Assembly: GCF_904849725.1 (NCBI RefSeq)
Contig: NC_058521.1
Span: 141,884,744-141,948,743 of the forward strand
Direction: 5' to 3'
Length of the DNA stretch: 64,000 bases
Source of the DNA: Hordeum vulgare subsp. vulgare
Lineage: Eukaryota > Streptophyta > Magnoliopsida > Poales > Poaceae
Shown here: one piece after another, positions 24,301 to 32,581 of the stretch
Position numbering within the stretch: position 1 is the stretch's first letter
How the letters are laid out: every line of letters starts with the position of its first letter
The notes under the pieces: generated by a model
Database searches by the model: none
What the model was told of the DNA's origin: nothing
What the model saw: only the letters and a program-made list of their open reading frames with translations
Program-made: the position numbers and the translations under genes

Positions 24301-25703
24301 TCATTAGTACGGAATCCGGCACAGACTGGGCTATGGCGGCCATGGCACCTTCGTCGCGCTCCTCGTCGACGTCGTCGTCCGTGATGGCCTCCCACACTCG
24401 AAGGGGTCGAAGAATAATCTTCATCTTCACCGCCCACACGCCGTAGTTGGCGTCGGTGAGCATCGGGTACTGGATGGGGATGTTGCGATGCGCCTGGACG
24501 TTAGCGCCGCTCGTTCCTCCACCACTGGTTGCTGACTTGACGCCCTTCTTCACCTTGTCGCCGTTCTTGTTCGCCTTGGCACCGCCGCTGCCGGACTCGA
24601 CCGACTCAGCGTCGCTGTCCGTCATCGTAGATCGTAGATCGTTGAGGCTCTAGATACCAATTGTTGGCCCAGATCCCTCCGACTCGTCGAGTACCTTCCG
24701 ACGAGACGGATGTCACTGACCGAAGCTGACTTCCACACACGCAACTAGCCGATGCTTTTGACCAGAACGTCGTATGTCTCCGAAGCTAGCTAGACCAAGC
24801 AAGCAAGCACATAGGTTGATGGATTTCCACGTACACTACCGCATGCACATGCTTATCAATCCTGCCAGCGTATTGCTCGATCGATGCCACAACTCGCCGA
24901 GAGACCCACACACGCGAGACGCCGAGTTGGATGGCTACAGGACCGTATCGGCCGTGCTATGGCTTTGTATTGATCTTCTTGGTACAAAGACTACACAGGG
25001 GTATACGTATATATATTACTAAGCTAGGCCTACCGCAAACCGACTCGGTTTGCAATACTACTACTAATCCTACTCGGTTTGCAATACTAACCAAATTAGG
25101 ACACACGTGTACGTTTAGACTACAACTAGGTTAATTACTACACACAGATGGACTGGAATTTGTTTGTTTGATTGATTGATTGATTGATTGATTACCCCAT
25201 GGCGGCGGAGCGAAGAGGCCTTTGATCTCGTCGGCGCCAAGACGGGGGACCAGCTCCAGCAGCAGGCGATCGTTGAGCCACCGGCACGATCTCCTGTTGC
25301 TAACCTGCACATAATAATATATACGGTGCGTTTTGGCATTTGTTAATGTAAGCCATGTACTACCAGCAGCAGGAATGATTCCTGATGCACACAAATTAAT
25401 CAACTGCAACTTTCATACTCCATGGAATTTGTTAATTGGAACTTTCATACTACTACTTTCATGTACTACAGGAGTATTGATTAACTGTATGTACTACTAC
25501 TACTACATGACTAATAACTACATGGAATTGGCACGTTCACGCACCATCGAGTTTTCACATTGTTAGCATAACAAGCCGTGTACCTTGGTGGTGCCAATGT
25601 CGTCTTCCAGGGCCTGGATCTTGGTCTCGATCGTCGTCTGTCCAATGAAGGGGGAAGAGGAGAACTGGTCCCTCTCCCTCCACAGCAGGCCTGCAGCCAC
25701 CAT
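18399..25703 (-). CDS. R3H-domain protein, 248 residues, six exons
   Basis: Host gene. R3H domains bind single-stranded nucleic acids; the cellular role is unknown. Coding exons on the minus strand are 25703-25584, 25304-25196, 19602-19517, 19390-19226, 18862-18758 and 18560-18399. Every intron has GT-AG ends, the phases match (0,1,0,0,0), and the joined frame is open to TGA at 18399-18401. Residues from about 26 to 150 resemble the R3H-associated N-terminal region of plant proteins ('RSCRWLNDRLL', 'LFAPPPWG', 'EELPLSAF'). The R3H signature is R187 and H191 in DPFQRLLLHGVCEFYN. The start was chosen as the only ATG after the (GA)70 tract. Intron 2 would be 136 nt, but a 5.45-kb Copia inflates it to 5593 nt. 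The Copia has the same orientation, so premature polyadenylation in its LTR is possible. Splice structure is seen directly; the family is recognised from motifs. Confidence 0.88.
19691..20171 (-). mobile_element. 3' LTR of the intronic Copia
   Basis: 481 bp, from tgttggccc to aattactaca on the plus strand. The adjacent internal sequence 20172-20185 is, on the minus strand, a polypurine tract (aaggttaaggaggtgaa). Confidence 0.93.
20181..22247 (-). CDS. pol: Copia reverse transcriptase and RNase H (pol 3' part)
   Basis: Open for 688 residues. An acidic linker (to about 115) follows the frame break. The reverse transcriptase runs from about 200 to 440, with KARLVAKGY, the HMDVKSAFLNG motif (D283) and the catalytic YVDD at 368-371. 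RNase H runs from about 525 to 670, with D533/D535 in YSDSD, E574/E576 in CEAEY, D610 in IDNQ and D659 near ADIFTKSLG. All catalytic residues I know for the family are present. The true polyprotein begins upstream in gag; the apparent Met start is an internal methionine that opens the frame after a one-base shift near 22250-22262. Length and motif order are normal for a Copia element. As it stands the enzyme would not be made in fusion with Gag. Confidence 0.92.
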   Translation of the reverse strand: MFEENQAWNWSAAADDAPNSNIFAVEFSTDDDAREDVQVIGKTPNQGDHNGSDHHGADTDDDAHRSQGDSDNAAHDTGGDLDDNIDNEAHSDDDNQDDGHGHHDYADDTDVDDTPRSQPSSSSASTPTQFVSPPSQATTDSSGPRRYKTLKKVYKYTKPVTLEYSGLCLFGVEEPANFIEARKSPSWTHAMDEEMKAIESNGTWTLVTRPPNQKTIGLKWVYKLKKDTEGAIVKYKARLVAKGYVQRQGVDYDEVFAPVARIETVRVLLALAAQEDRKVHHMDVKSAFLNGDLTEEVYVEQPLGYEKKGEEGKVYKLKKALYGLKQAQRAWNSKLDRSLVSLGFKRCPLEHAVYTKNSKGSNLLVGVYVDDLIITGDSVQEIERFKAQMKNKFSMSDLGLLSYYLGIEVKQSSGEISLCQSAYAVKLLDKCGMSDCYATQVPMDQRHKLSKRSSNPPVDTTMYRSVVGSLRYLVHTRPDLAYSVGIVSRFMEKPTTEHMSAVNQILRYVKGIINLGCTYRKGKEGLILGGYSDSDMAGDVDDRKSTTGMVFYLGPSPISWNSQKQKVVALSSCEAEYIAASTAACQAVWLRRLLAILAKREVQKVSLKIDNQAAISLCKNPVHHERSKHIDTRFHHIRECVEEGMIEVLHVNTKDKLADIFTKSLGRQKFIEMRKKVGVQAMKTYQQG
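22130..24625 (-). CDS. gag-pol: Copia Gag, protease and integrase (5' part of polyprotein)
   Basis: 831 residues from ATG at 24625. Gag occupies about 1-300 and ends in a basic glycine-rich linker. The zinc knuckle is C304-C317 (CYNCNKMGHFAKDC). The protease has DTGAS at 381-385. The pre-integrase zinc-binding residues are H512, H517, C545 and C548. The integrase catalytic triad is D576, D639 and E675, followed by the GKTPYE-type C-terminal motif. The last 40 or so residues are out of frame: a one-base change near 22250-22262 shifts the reading before the reverse transcriptase and leads to a stop at 22130. Everything upstream of that point looks functional. The start lies 37 bases after the 5' LTR. 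Confidence 0.93.
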   Translation of the reverse strand: MTDSDAESVESGSGGAKANKNGDKVKKGVKSATSGGGTSGANVQAHRNIPIQYPMLTDANYGVWAVKMKIILRPLRVWEAITDDDVDEERDEGAMAAIAQSVPDSVLMTLAKFETAREAWNALKEMRIGEDRVTKARAQVLKRQFHKLQMEETESVNDYAMRLTTLVGEIRALGAKLDETEIVEKFFSSVTYKFTYIIGTLEQLYDIDDMTITEAIGRLRTWEENTRGCRKGKGGGSDQLMYSRTDWEAPSSKGRRDGGEGSSNTKGDGQTGKGKGKGKPQGRGKAGQSKEQKPRNLDLSEVKCYNCNKMGHFAKDCSKPNKREIKENLAKQEDEGPGLLMAEVCDLAETVVVKPSRKVLLHEEKVTPKLSGDQNVSWYLDTGASNHMTGCKEKFLELEYDVEGSVKFGDGSAVEICGQGSVLFEGLTGEHRILTGVYYVPRLRNNIISIGKLDENGCKVNIESGVMTIFDNLRNVLARVNRTRNRLYILNLDQSQPECWLAKSDDDSWLWHARFGHVNFYALKKMSKMQMVSGMPVIDHVDRVCDGCLVGKQHRRPFPAQSTYRASDALELLHGDLCGPITPATHAGKKYFFLVVDDYSRYMWVILLRSKDEAFEAFKKLKAATEMEHKLKVRALRTDRGGEFTSNEFNDYCEKIGIKRFLTAPYTPQQNGVVERRNRTVVDMARSLLKSKNLPGTFWGEAVSTAVYLLNRAPTEAVIGKTPYEAIYGRKPNVSHLRTFGCVAHVKTAELHLSKLADRSTKMVFIGYESSSGTKAYRFYDPQTKRLRISATSCLKKTKRGIGAPQPMMLQTVTYLQLNFQLMMMQGRMSR
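24662..25142 (-). mobile_element. 5' LTR of the intronic Copia (promoter-containing)
   Basis: 481 bp and the partner of 19691-20171. Because element and host gene point the same way, transcripts of the gene reach this LTR first. A TATA-like run 'gtatatatat' (minus-strand 'atatatatac') lies near 25008-25018. Confidence 0.93.
25158..25194 (+). repeat. Tetranucleotide microsatellite (tttg)/(attg) beside a splice donor
   Basis: The run 'tttgtttg' followed by about six 'attg' units directly abuts the intron-2 donor of the R3H gene. On the minus strand the donor gtaatc continues into (aatc)n. Confidence 0.85.
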
Positions 25704-25716
25704 GGATCCTTGGCAC

Positions 25717-26499
<783 letters not shown>

Positions 26500-27346
26500 G
26501 AGGAGAAGATGCATTGCATCTTCAGATTCAGAAGGAGACAGTGATGCCCAAGAGAGATCCACGAGGTGAGCTATGAACTCGGCAAGGTCCGGCTAGCTCG
26601 CCGCCGTCACGAGCTTCCCGTCGGCGACCGCACGCCTCGCCCTTGCGGTTCGTCGGGGACGCGGCATCCCACGGCGTCCAGCACGCGGAAGGGCACATTC
26701 GCCTCGTAGTCCTGTTGTGCCGATCATCAGTTCATCACACCACAATTAGTAATTCCAGATGTTTCAAGAACGGAGGGAGGGGAGGGGGGAGATGTGGCTA
26801 GTTGTAGGACGCGTTTGATAGGTGGCACGCAGGAGCTGCGCGATGGCGGTCGGCGACGCAGAGGCTGAAGGGATCGGGCTCGACCCAGGTCCCGCCGGCC
26901 AGCTCCACCAGGGGCCGCAGGCTGAAGAAGGCGGTGCACTGGACGCCGGCCAGCTCCACCAGGGGCCGCAGGCTGAAGAAGGCGGTGCACCGGACGCTGC
27001 CCATGGCGCCCGCGGCGGCGAGCAGGACCTGGCTCTGGCACGTGAGCACGACCGTCCTGCGCAGCTCGCCAGCGAACGCCCGGACGACCACGACCGCCTC
27101 GGGGTCAACGCTGAGCTGCTCCACGAAGCGGTCGCCCGAGACGACGAGCGCGTCGTACAAGGACGGGTCGGCCGCCGCGGCGGTGACGCGGAAGCGGTGG
27201 CCGGGGAGCTCCGTGTAGAGCTCGTAGCCGAGGAAGTCATGCACGGCGGTGGGGCAGGGGTCGCCGGGTGTCTTGCCCGGCGGGGCGCAGTGGACGGCGA
27301 CGCCCAGGCCGGCCAGCGCGTAGAAGGGCACGGCCGCCTCGTAGTC
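26500..27346 (-). pseudogene. Broken DJ-1/PfpI-family gene (two-domain DJ-1D-like)
   Basis: The first domain reads DYEAAVPFYALAGLGV, PGDPCPTAVHDFLGYELYTE and LYDALVVSGDRFVEQLSVD (27346 to about 26815), clearly plant DJ-1-like. The cysteine elbow is LTCQSQ (Cys codon 27038-27040), where family members usually have Cys-His. The glycine-rich PGG is SGD. A 51-bp tandem duplication repeats 17 residues (CTAFFSLRPLVELA). After CVAD the frame runs into unrelated sequence. A second-domain exon starts at 26711 after an intron-like CAG (DYEANVPFRVLDAVG), then a deletion shifts frame. The domain end (VADGKLVTAAS ... LAEFIAHLVD) is readable in another frame but carries a TAG at 26593-26595 where a tryptophan is expected. 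No intact first exon (the usual LLLCGDYME) is seen. I infer a decayed copy; a living paralogue is probably elsewhere. Confidence 0.82.
26894..26995 (-). repeat. 51-bp tandem duplication inside the DJ-1-like pseudogene
   Basis: Two copies, 26894-26944 and 26945-26995, nearly identical and beginning gccggccagctccaccaggg. The duplication adds 17 in-frame residues, so it did not itself break the frame. Confidence 0.93.
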
Positions 27347-27619
27347 CTCAAAGATCTCGTCTGTAATCAGATCGAAGCCCCGAGGGCCGAAGCCCCCGCG
27401 CCCAGCCATCGCGCCGCCTGTCGCCCGCCGAGATCCGCGAGCCGCCGCCTCCGCGAGCCGCCGCCCCTCCCCATGGTCTAGCTCGGCCAGAGCTGCAACC
27501 TCTGCAGCCGTTCCCCGTCGATATCCGCGCGCCGCCGCCCTCTGCATGGCCTAGTTCGGCCAGAGCTGCAACCTCTGCAACCGTTCCCCACCGAGATCCG
27601 CGCCACGACCCGAAACGTT
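27347..27619. other. GC-rich flank with a short direct repeat
   Basis: 'cggccagagctgcaacctctgcagccgttcccc' type sequence occurs twice, at 27484-27517 and 27557-27590 (about 73 bp apart), with related ccgagatccgcg text around each. On the minus strand this is upstream of the DJ-1-like remnant and reads open into it, but no plausible first exon is visible. Confidence 0.6.
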
Positions 27620-27939
27620 TTTTTCACTTACTATAGGAGTGCGGGTTGATTTCGAAAGAACAGAAGGACTTTTCTGCAAAAACGCCAGCGACGGACGACA
27701 GAAGCGCTCAACGCTTTATTATTAGGGAAGAAGGGAAACGTTTCAATACGACGCGTCGGTAGCTCGTTCGCTCGCGCGGGGTCATGCAACATTTTTCGTG
27801 TGCGCATTTTGCTGGTTAGTGGATGCAACTTTTATACCATGTAAATTTGCTGTAATTACTGTTTAATTTTGCTACTAGTGTTTTTCATTTGTTACATCTG
27901 TCCGCTAAAAAAGCTGCATCCACGGTTGGTTGCAACTCA

Positions 27940-28225
27940 AGTTCGTTGGATTTTTGCTAGAACCGACGTTTTGACTTTTGCTACAACCGTGTTAATTTTT
28001 GCTACAACCGGCATCATTTTTTGATGTAACCGTTCACTAAAAAAGTTGCATACACGTTCACGTAGATTTTTGCTACAACCGGCGTTTGACTTTTGCTACC
28101 ACGCACCATCAACTTTGTTTTTTTTTGCTACGATCACGTAGATATTTTTTTTCTACAAATTTTTTTGTTGCAACCGTTGACGAAAATTGCTGCATCGCGT
28201 TGAAATTTTGCTGCATCGGGGAAAA
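27940..28225 (+). repeat. Interspersed 'tttgctacaaccg' motif cluster
   Basis: At least six close variants of tttgctacaaccgg (27952, 27977, 27999, 28070, 28096, 28170 approximately), alternating with 'gttgcaaccgtt' and 'gctgcatcg' text. Spacing varies from about 25 to 70 bp. Confidence 0.75.
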
Positions 28226-28559
28226 AGTGTTGCGTGAAGATCTAACGGTGTGGACGCGCGGCGGTTGGCGGATCGTGCGGCCGGCCGAAAGTTTCGGTCG
28301 ACGCGCCGGCGCAGCACTGGCCTTTTGTAATTGACGATTTTTTTTTGATTTTTGTGAACATTTTAACAAAATCTATGAATGGACTGTGCTAATTTCGAGT
28401 CGACTTTAGGTTAGCGACAGATCTACACGATTCCTTCAGTACGTGATCGCTATCATCCCATGTTCGTGTGCACTGATTTTTTTTCCTTCACTCAAAAACC
28501 ATAGTGAATCACTAGTGGTTTTTCGCTGCATAATATGAGAAGAAAAAAAAGTGCTTGAA

Positions 28560-28622
28560 AGAGGATTCGAACCCAAGTCCATGGGATAGCTATTGAGCAT
28601 AGTAACCAACTAAGCCATCTTT
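28560..28622 (-). other. tRNA-like segment with A-box and B-box matches
   Basis: On the minus strand, tggcttagttgg (A-box-like) is followed about 35 bases later by gggttcgaatcc (B-box match). The arms do not close into a full cloverleaf: the acceptor stem is not complementary and the T stem pairs only partly. It is therefore not called a tRNA gene. It may be a SINE-type or transposon-borne tRNA relic. Confidence 0.55.
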
Positions 28623-28849
28623 TGTTGATGTTTATTATAGATAAGTAATGTTATTTGAACCTTTCTTATTTCTATCATATTAGAAAGAAAGATTGGCTTG
28701 ATAACTTTGACATGACTAGCGTGATAAATATAATACGAGCAACATAATAATTATACCATGATAAGGATGGTAACTACAGTACGAAAATGTTAAAGCATGG
28801 GGCAATATGGTAATTTAACACAGAAATTACTAGTGAAATGTTTCAAAAA

Positions 28850-29915
28850 CTTTTTTTCCTTGGATGAAAGAAACCATGCTGTTTAAACGTAAGATATTAG
28901 GTATGTGATGCAGAAAATTGTCATAAATTTACATGAAAGTTACCGGAGAAGTTATGTTTCAATGTTTTTTCCTCGAAGTCAAAGTTAACATGGTGATTGA
29001 ACGTAAGTTATGAGGTCCTCGATGCATAAATGACCACACTATTTACACAAAAGTTACCGGAGCATGTTTCAGTAATGTTTTTCCCATGGGTAAAAAAATA
29101 TCAATGTGTTGTATGTAAGTTATCGGGTAACTCGTGCGTAAATTACCATGCTATTTGCACTAGATTATCAGGGGATATTTCTAGAACTTTTCGCCCAAGG
29201 TGAAAAGTTATCAGTTTGTTTATATGTAAGTTATCAGGTTAGTTGTTCGTAAGCTATCATCTTAATTACACTGTAGTTATCGGGGGTATGTTTCAATAAC
29301 TTTTTCACCTCGGATGGTCAAAAAGTGGTACTTTATTTAAACTTGTGAGGAGCCATGTAGTGGGTGAGTTGGTTAGTATGTTAAGATCTCAATATTGAAT
29401 TCTTGACTTCAATTCTCAGCTTTAGCATGTTTTTTTAGGCTATAAAACTATAAGTATGGAAACTGATAGCACCAAGATTTATTCCAATATCTTTTTCTCC
29501 CAAAAGTTATCACGTATGTGATTGTAAGTTATCAAGTTACTCACACAAAAATTAACCGAGGGTATTTCATCAATGTGCCTCCCTCCACCTGATTGCCAAA
29601 TTTACCAAGACCGAGGTACATAAGTTGTCAGTGATGCGTGAGTTACTGTGATATTCACATAAAAGTTATTGGGGATATATTTCATCACCTCTCTTCGTCA
29701 AAGTTACGAGGATCGGGCTGCATAAGTTATCAAATCACCGATGTGTGAGTTACCATGCTATTCACACCAAAGTTACCCGGAGATAATTCATCAACCCCCA
29801 CCACCACGCCAAAGTTATCAAGATTGGGTTATATAAGTTATCAGGTCTGTGATATGTGAGTTACCATGATATTCACATAAAAGTGACCGGGGTGTACCCC
29901 CATGGTCACCAAAAT
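28850..29915 (+). repeat. Diverged tandem array, ~105-120-bp units
   Basis: About eight units each hold 'aagttaccgggg', a 'catgctattcacacaaa' segment and 'aagttatcagg'. The key motif recurs near 28938, 29055, 29165, 29280, 29545, 29660, 29772 and 29880. The array is interrupted at 29330-29500 by a segment resembling the tRNA-like pieces. Confidence 0.75.
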
Positions 29916-30069
29916 TACCACGGTGTCATCAACTCTAGATGAGTTGGTAAAAATAGTCTACTTAAGTATGGAAAAGATTGGACATTGTATTAAATTTTGT
30001 GCAAATGTAGAAGAGGAGACAAATTAAATTGTCTATTTGGTTTCTTTTGTCAAGAAAAAGGAACATAGA

Positions 30070-30130
30070 TGAGCTGGTTGGCTAGTTGAGTTACCTCATG
30101 AGGGGTATAAGGATCGAATCCTGTTGTGCG
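30070..30130 (+). other. Second tRNA-like segment
   Basis: 'gagctggttggctagttg' is followed about 25 bases later by ggatcgaatcctg, one mismatch from the B-box consensus. It is in the opposite orientation to the copy at 28560-28622. A weaker relative without a B-box lies at 29355-29420. None folds as a normal tRNA. Confidence 0.5.
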
Positions 30131-31009
30131 CGCCAATTTTTATGTGAACAAAACATACTACGATTTTCACCACAACGTGCAGATCTCTCACTAACGTCCG
30201 GCCAACTCAACGTTAGCTTCTCGTTTATGAATATTTTTGGATTCACAAACATTTTGTTCAAATTCATGAACATCTTTTGAATATGCGAACATTTATTCCA
30301 AGATCACAAACATTTTTTAATCCACAAACTTCTTATAATTGCTGGAACTTTTTTCTAAATTCATTTTTTCAAAAAAAATTGGAACTTTTCAAATCCTGGA
30401 TTATTTTAAATAAGAACAATAGGGAAAATAGCAAATAGCAAAAAATGAAACAAAAAATAGAGGGCATCCAGCCCCGCTCATGGGCCAACCCAACAGGGTG
30501 AGGGGAGGGGGACTTCGTGCGCGCTAGCTCGTTAGCTAGCGCGTCATGCGCCAAATAGAACGTCTCATTACACATGTGTGTGGGTACCTAAGGCTTTCTA
30601 GAAAAACTAAGCCTAGCCCGGTTAGGAAGTGACAATGGCGAGGAGAGGATGGAGCGACGGCGGAGAAACACACGTGGAACAAAGCATTAATACTGAGTCG
30701 TCGGTGACGAGAGGTTGAACCATGATAAGGTGAGGGCAAAAGTGCGGTTGAATCGACGACCTACATCGGCGCATGTTGAGGACGTGGACGTGATGGGGAT
30801 CGATGCGGGTGTGGGTCACTAACATTAGAGAAGGATGAATAGAGGGAATGACGTGGTGTTTGTGGACCATTAGAGGATGTTGCAAGGGCAGGAAGGGACT
30901 ACAAGGTGGCAGGAAGCGACGTTGATCACTGGTGGCCGGAGCAATTGGTTTGGGCAGTGCGAGTCGGCGGGTCATTAATGATCCACAAGTATATGAGATA
31001 AACCTTAGT

Positions 31010-32581
31010 CATGTCGATAAGTAAGAGTGTCTAATCCAACGAGGAGCACAAGGACTTGATACGCGGTTTTCAACAAGTATTGTGCTATCCCACAACCTTG
31101 ACTTTGCTCAATTTGGAGCTCGTATGCGAAAGTTATGGTGGTTTTAGTGCGAGGACAGGTTTTCTTTCTCAAGCGGAAGTACCGATGGGGGCAGAGCGGT
31201 AGTACCTCTCTGGCGGTACTGGATCCCTCCCCTTCCTTCCCGTCTTCCACTCATTTTTTCTCCCTCGCATCTTCGACGCCTTTTGCCCATTTTGAGCGGA
31301 AGTAACACTGGGGGCCGAGCGGTACTAACGCCCTCCCCTTCCCGCATCTCTCCCGCTTAGTTTTTCTCTGTGGTGCCATCGGTGCATGTGATCGTTTTGA
31401 GAAAAAGTACCGCTAGCAGCGAGCGGTAGTACCGCTCAGCCAAGCGGTACTACCGCTTGTGCACGACGTGTGCACATAACGGTTGGATTTGGGAAGACGT
31501 ATTTAAGGGGGTCTTCTTCCCCAATGGTTTTCCATCACTCGAGCTCGTGTTCTTCCCCATTGTTGACCTTCTTCAAGCTTTCTAACTCTCAATCCCTCCA
31601 ATGATTATTTCTAGTTCTTGAGGGAAGAGAGAGAGGTGATCAAGATCCACATTTACAACAATCACTTTCTCCTCTATGTGAGGGGAACCCCTTGGATCTC
31701 GATCTTGGAGTTCTTTGTGAGCTCCTTGTTGTTCCTCTCATATTCCTGCATAGCTTTTGTTGTTGTGGAGGATTTGAGTGTGAGAGACTTGATCACTTCG
31801 TGTGTTCTTTCCATTACATTAGTTGCATCGGTTTGAGTTATCCATGGTGATACGTGGAAGTGAAGTTTGAGAAGGTTATTACTCTTGGGTGCTTGGTACT
31901 CTAGAGCTTCTTCTTCTTGGGTGCTTTGGCGTCCTAGAAGCTTGGTGGTGTCTCGGAGCTCAATCATTGTGGTGTATAGCTCTGGGCAAGTGTCGAGGTC
32001 TCCAATTAGGTTGTGGAGATGCCCTGATCATTTGAGGTCATCTCGGAGGCACAATCCATTGTGTTGAAGCTTCGTGGTGTTGTTGGGAGCCTCCAATTAA
32101 GTTGTGGAGATTGCCCCAACCTTGTCTGTACAGGTTCAGTGACCACCCTCAAGGGCCCCTTAGTGGAATCACGACATCATGCATTGTGCAAGGGCGTGAG
32201 GAGATTACGATGGACTTAATGGCTTCTTGGGGAACGTTGTGCCTCCATACCGCTCCAAATGGAGATTAGCATATGCAAGGGTGTGAACTTCGGGATACAT
32301 CGTCGTCTCTGTGTGCCTCGGTTATCTCTTACCCTAGTCCTTTACTTATGCACTTTACTTTGTGATAGCCATATTGTTTCTTGTTATGTATATCTTGATA
32401 TCACTTAGTTGGTTATCTTACTTAGCATAAGTTGTTGGTGCACATAGGTGAGCCAAGTTGTTTTAGGTTTTGTGCTTGACTAATTAAGCATTAGTTTTAT
32501 TCCGCATTTGTTCAGGCCTAAACCGTAATTATTTTAAAGCTCATATTCACCCCCTCTAGGCAACATCCATGTCCTTTGAGA
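31010..32581 (+). mobile_element. LTR-like sequence of an unassigned retrotransposon
   Basis: No coding domain is found. The right end reads 'attcaccccctctaggcaacatcc', a common Triticeae LTR 3' ending. Inside are palindrome-like agcggtactaccgct repeats (31190-31460), a TATA-like 'gacgtatttaaggggg' near 31498, and a transcribed-leader-like stretch. This arrangement fits a plus-strand LTR or solo LTR. Left border and family were not determined. Confidence 0.55.
31195..31456 (+). repeat. Palindromic 'gcggtactaccgc' motif cluster
   Basis: Variants of the near-palindrome agcggtagtaccgct occur at about 31196, 31213, 31319, 31406, 31421 and 31442. They lie upstream of the TATA-like site near 31498. 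Confidence 0.75.

Larger units (their letters stand above)
19691..25142 (-). mobile_element. Nearly intact Copia LTR retrotransposon in intron 2 of the R3H gene
   Basis: The element is bounded by 481-bp LTRs (19691-20171 and 24662-25142) that start tgttggccc and end actaca, with a perfect 5-bp target duplication cacag at 19686-19690 and 25143-25147. The primer site reads 'ttggtatctagagcc' on the minus strand (24647-24661), a near match to initiator tRNA-Met. The two LTRs differ at seven positions by my reading, about 98.5 percent identity, so the insertion is young. The coding region is complete except for one frame change. It is not of the Angela type; the lineage is unassigned. Confidence 0.95.
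27620..31000. mobile_element. Unclassified DNA-transposon-like region, non-coding
   Basis: A mosaic of motifs I associate with non-autonomous Triticeae DNA transposons: repeated 'tttgctacaaccgg' (27940-28220), diverged ~115-bp units around 'aagttaccgggg' (28850-29910), 'cacaaacatttt' and 'catgaacat' repeats (30220-30340), and a 'ctagctcgttagctagcgcg' palindrome-like run near 30523-30543. No transposase is recognisable and I could not find terminal inverted repeats or target duplications with confidence. Bases 30640-31000 show nothing I recognise. Superfamily is left open. Confidence 0.5.

Noticed and set aside
26822..27481. 219-codon plus-strand frame
   Set aside because: Antisense shadow of the DJ-1-like sequence, open because of high GC; the minus-strand reading has clear family motifs.
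28560..30130. Genuine tRNA genes
   Set aside because: A-box and B-box matches are present, but the acceptor stem and T stem do not pair and no sensible anticodon arm forms.
31618..31967. Short frames in the LTR-like region as a peptide gene
   Set aside because: They lie downstream of the TATA-like site in a likely LTR leader and show no recognisable product.
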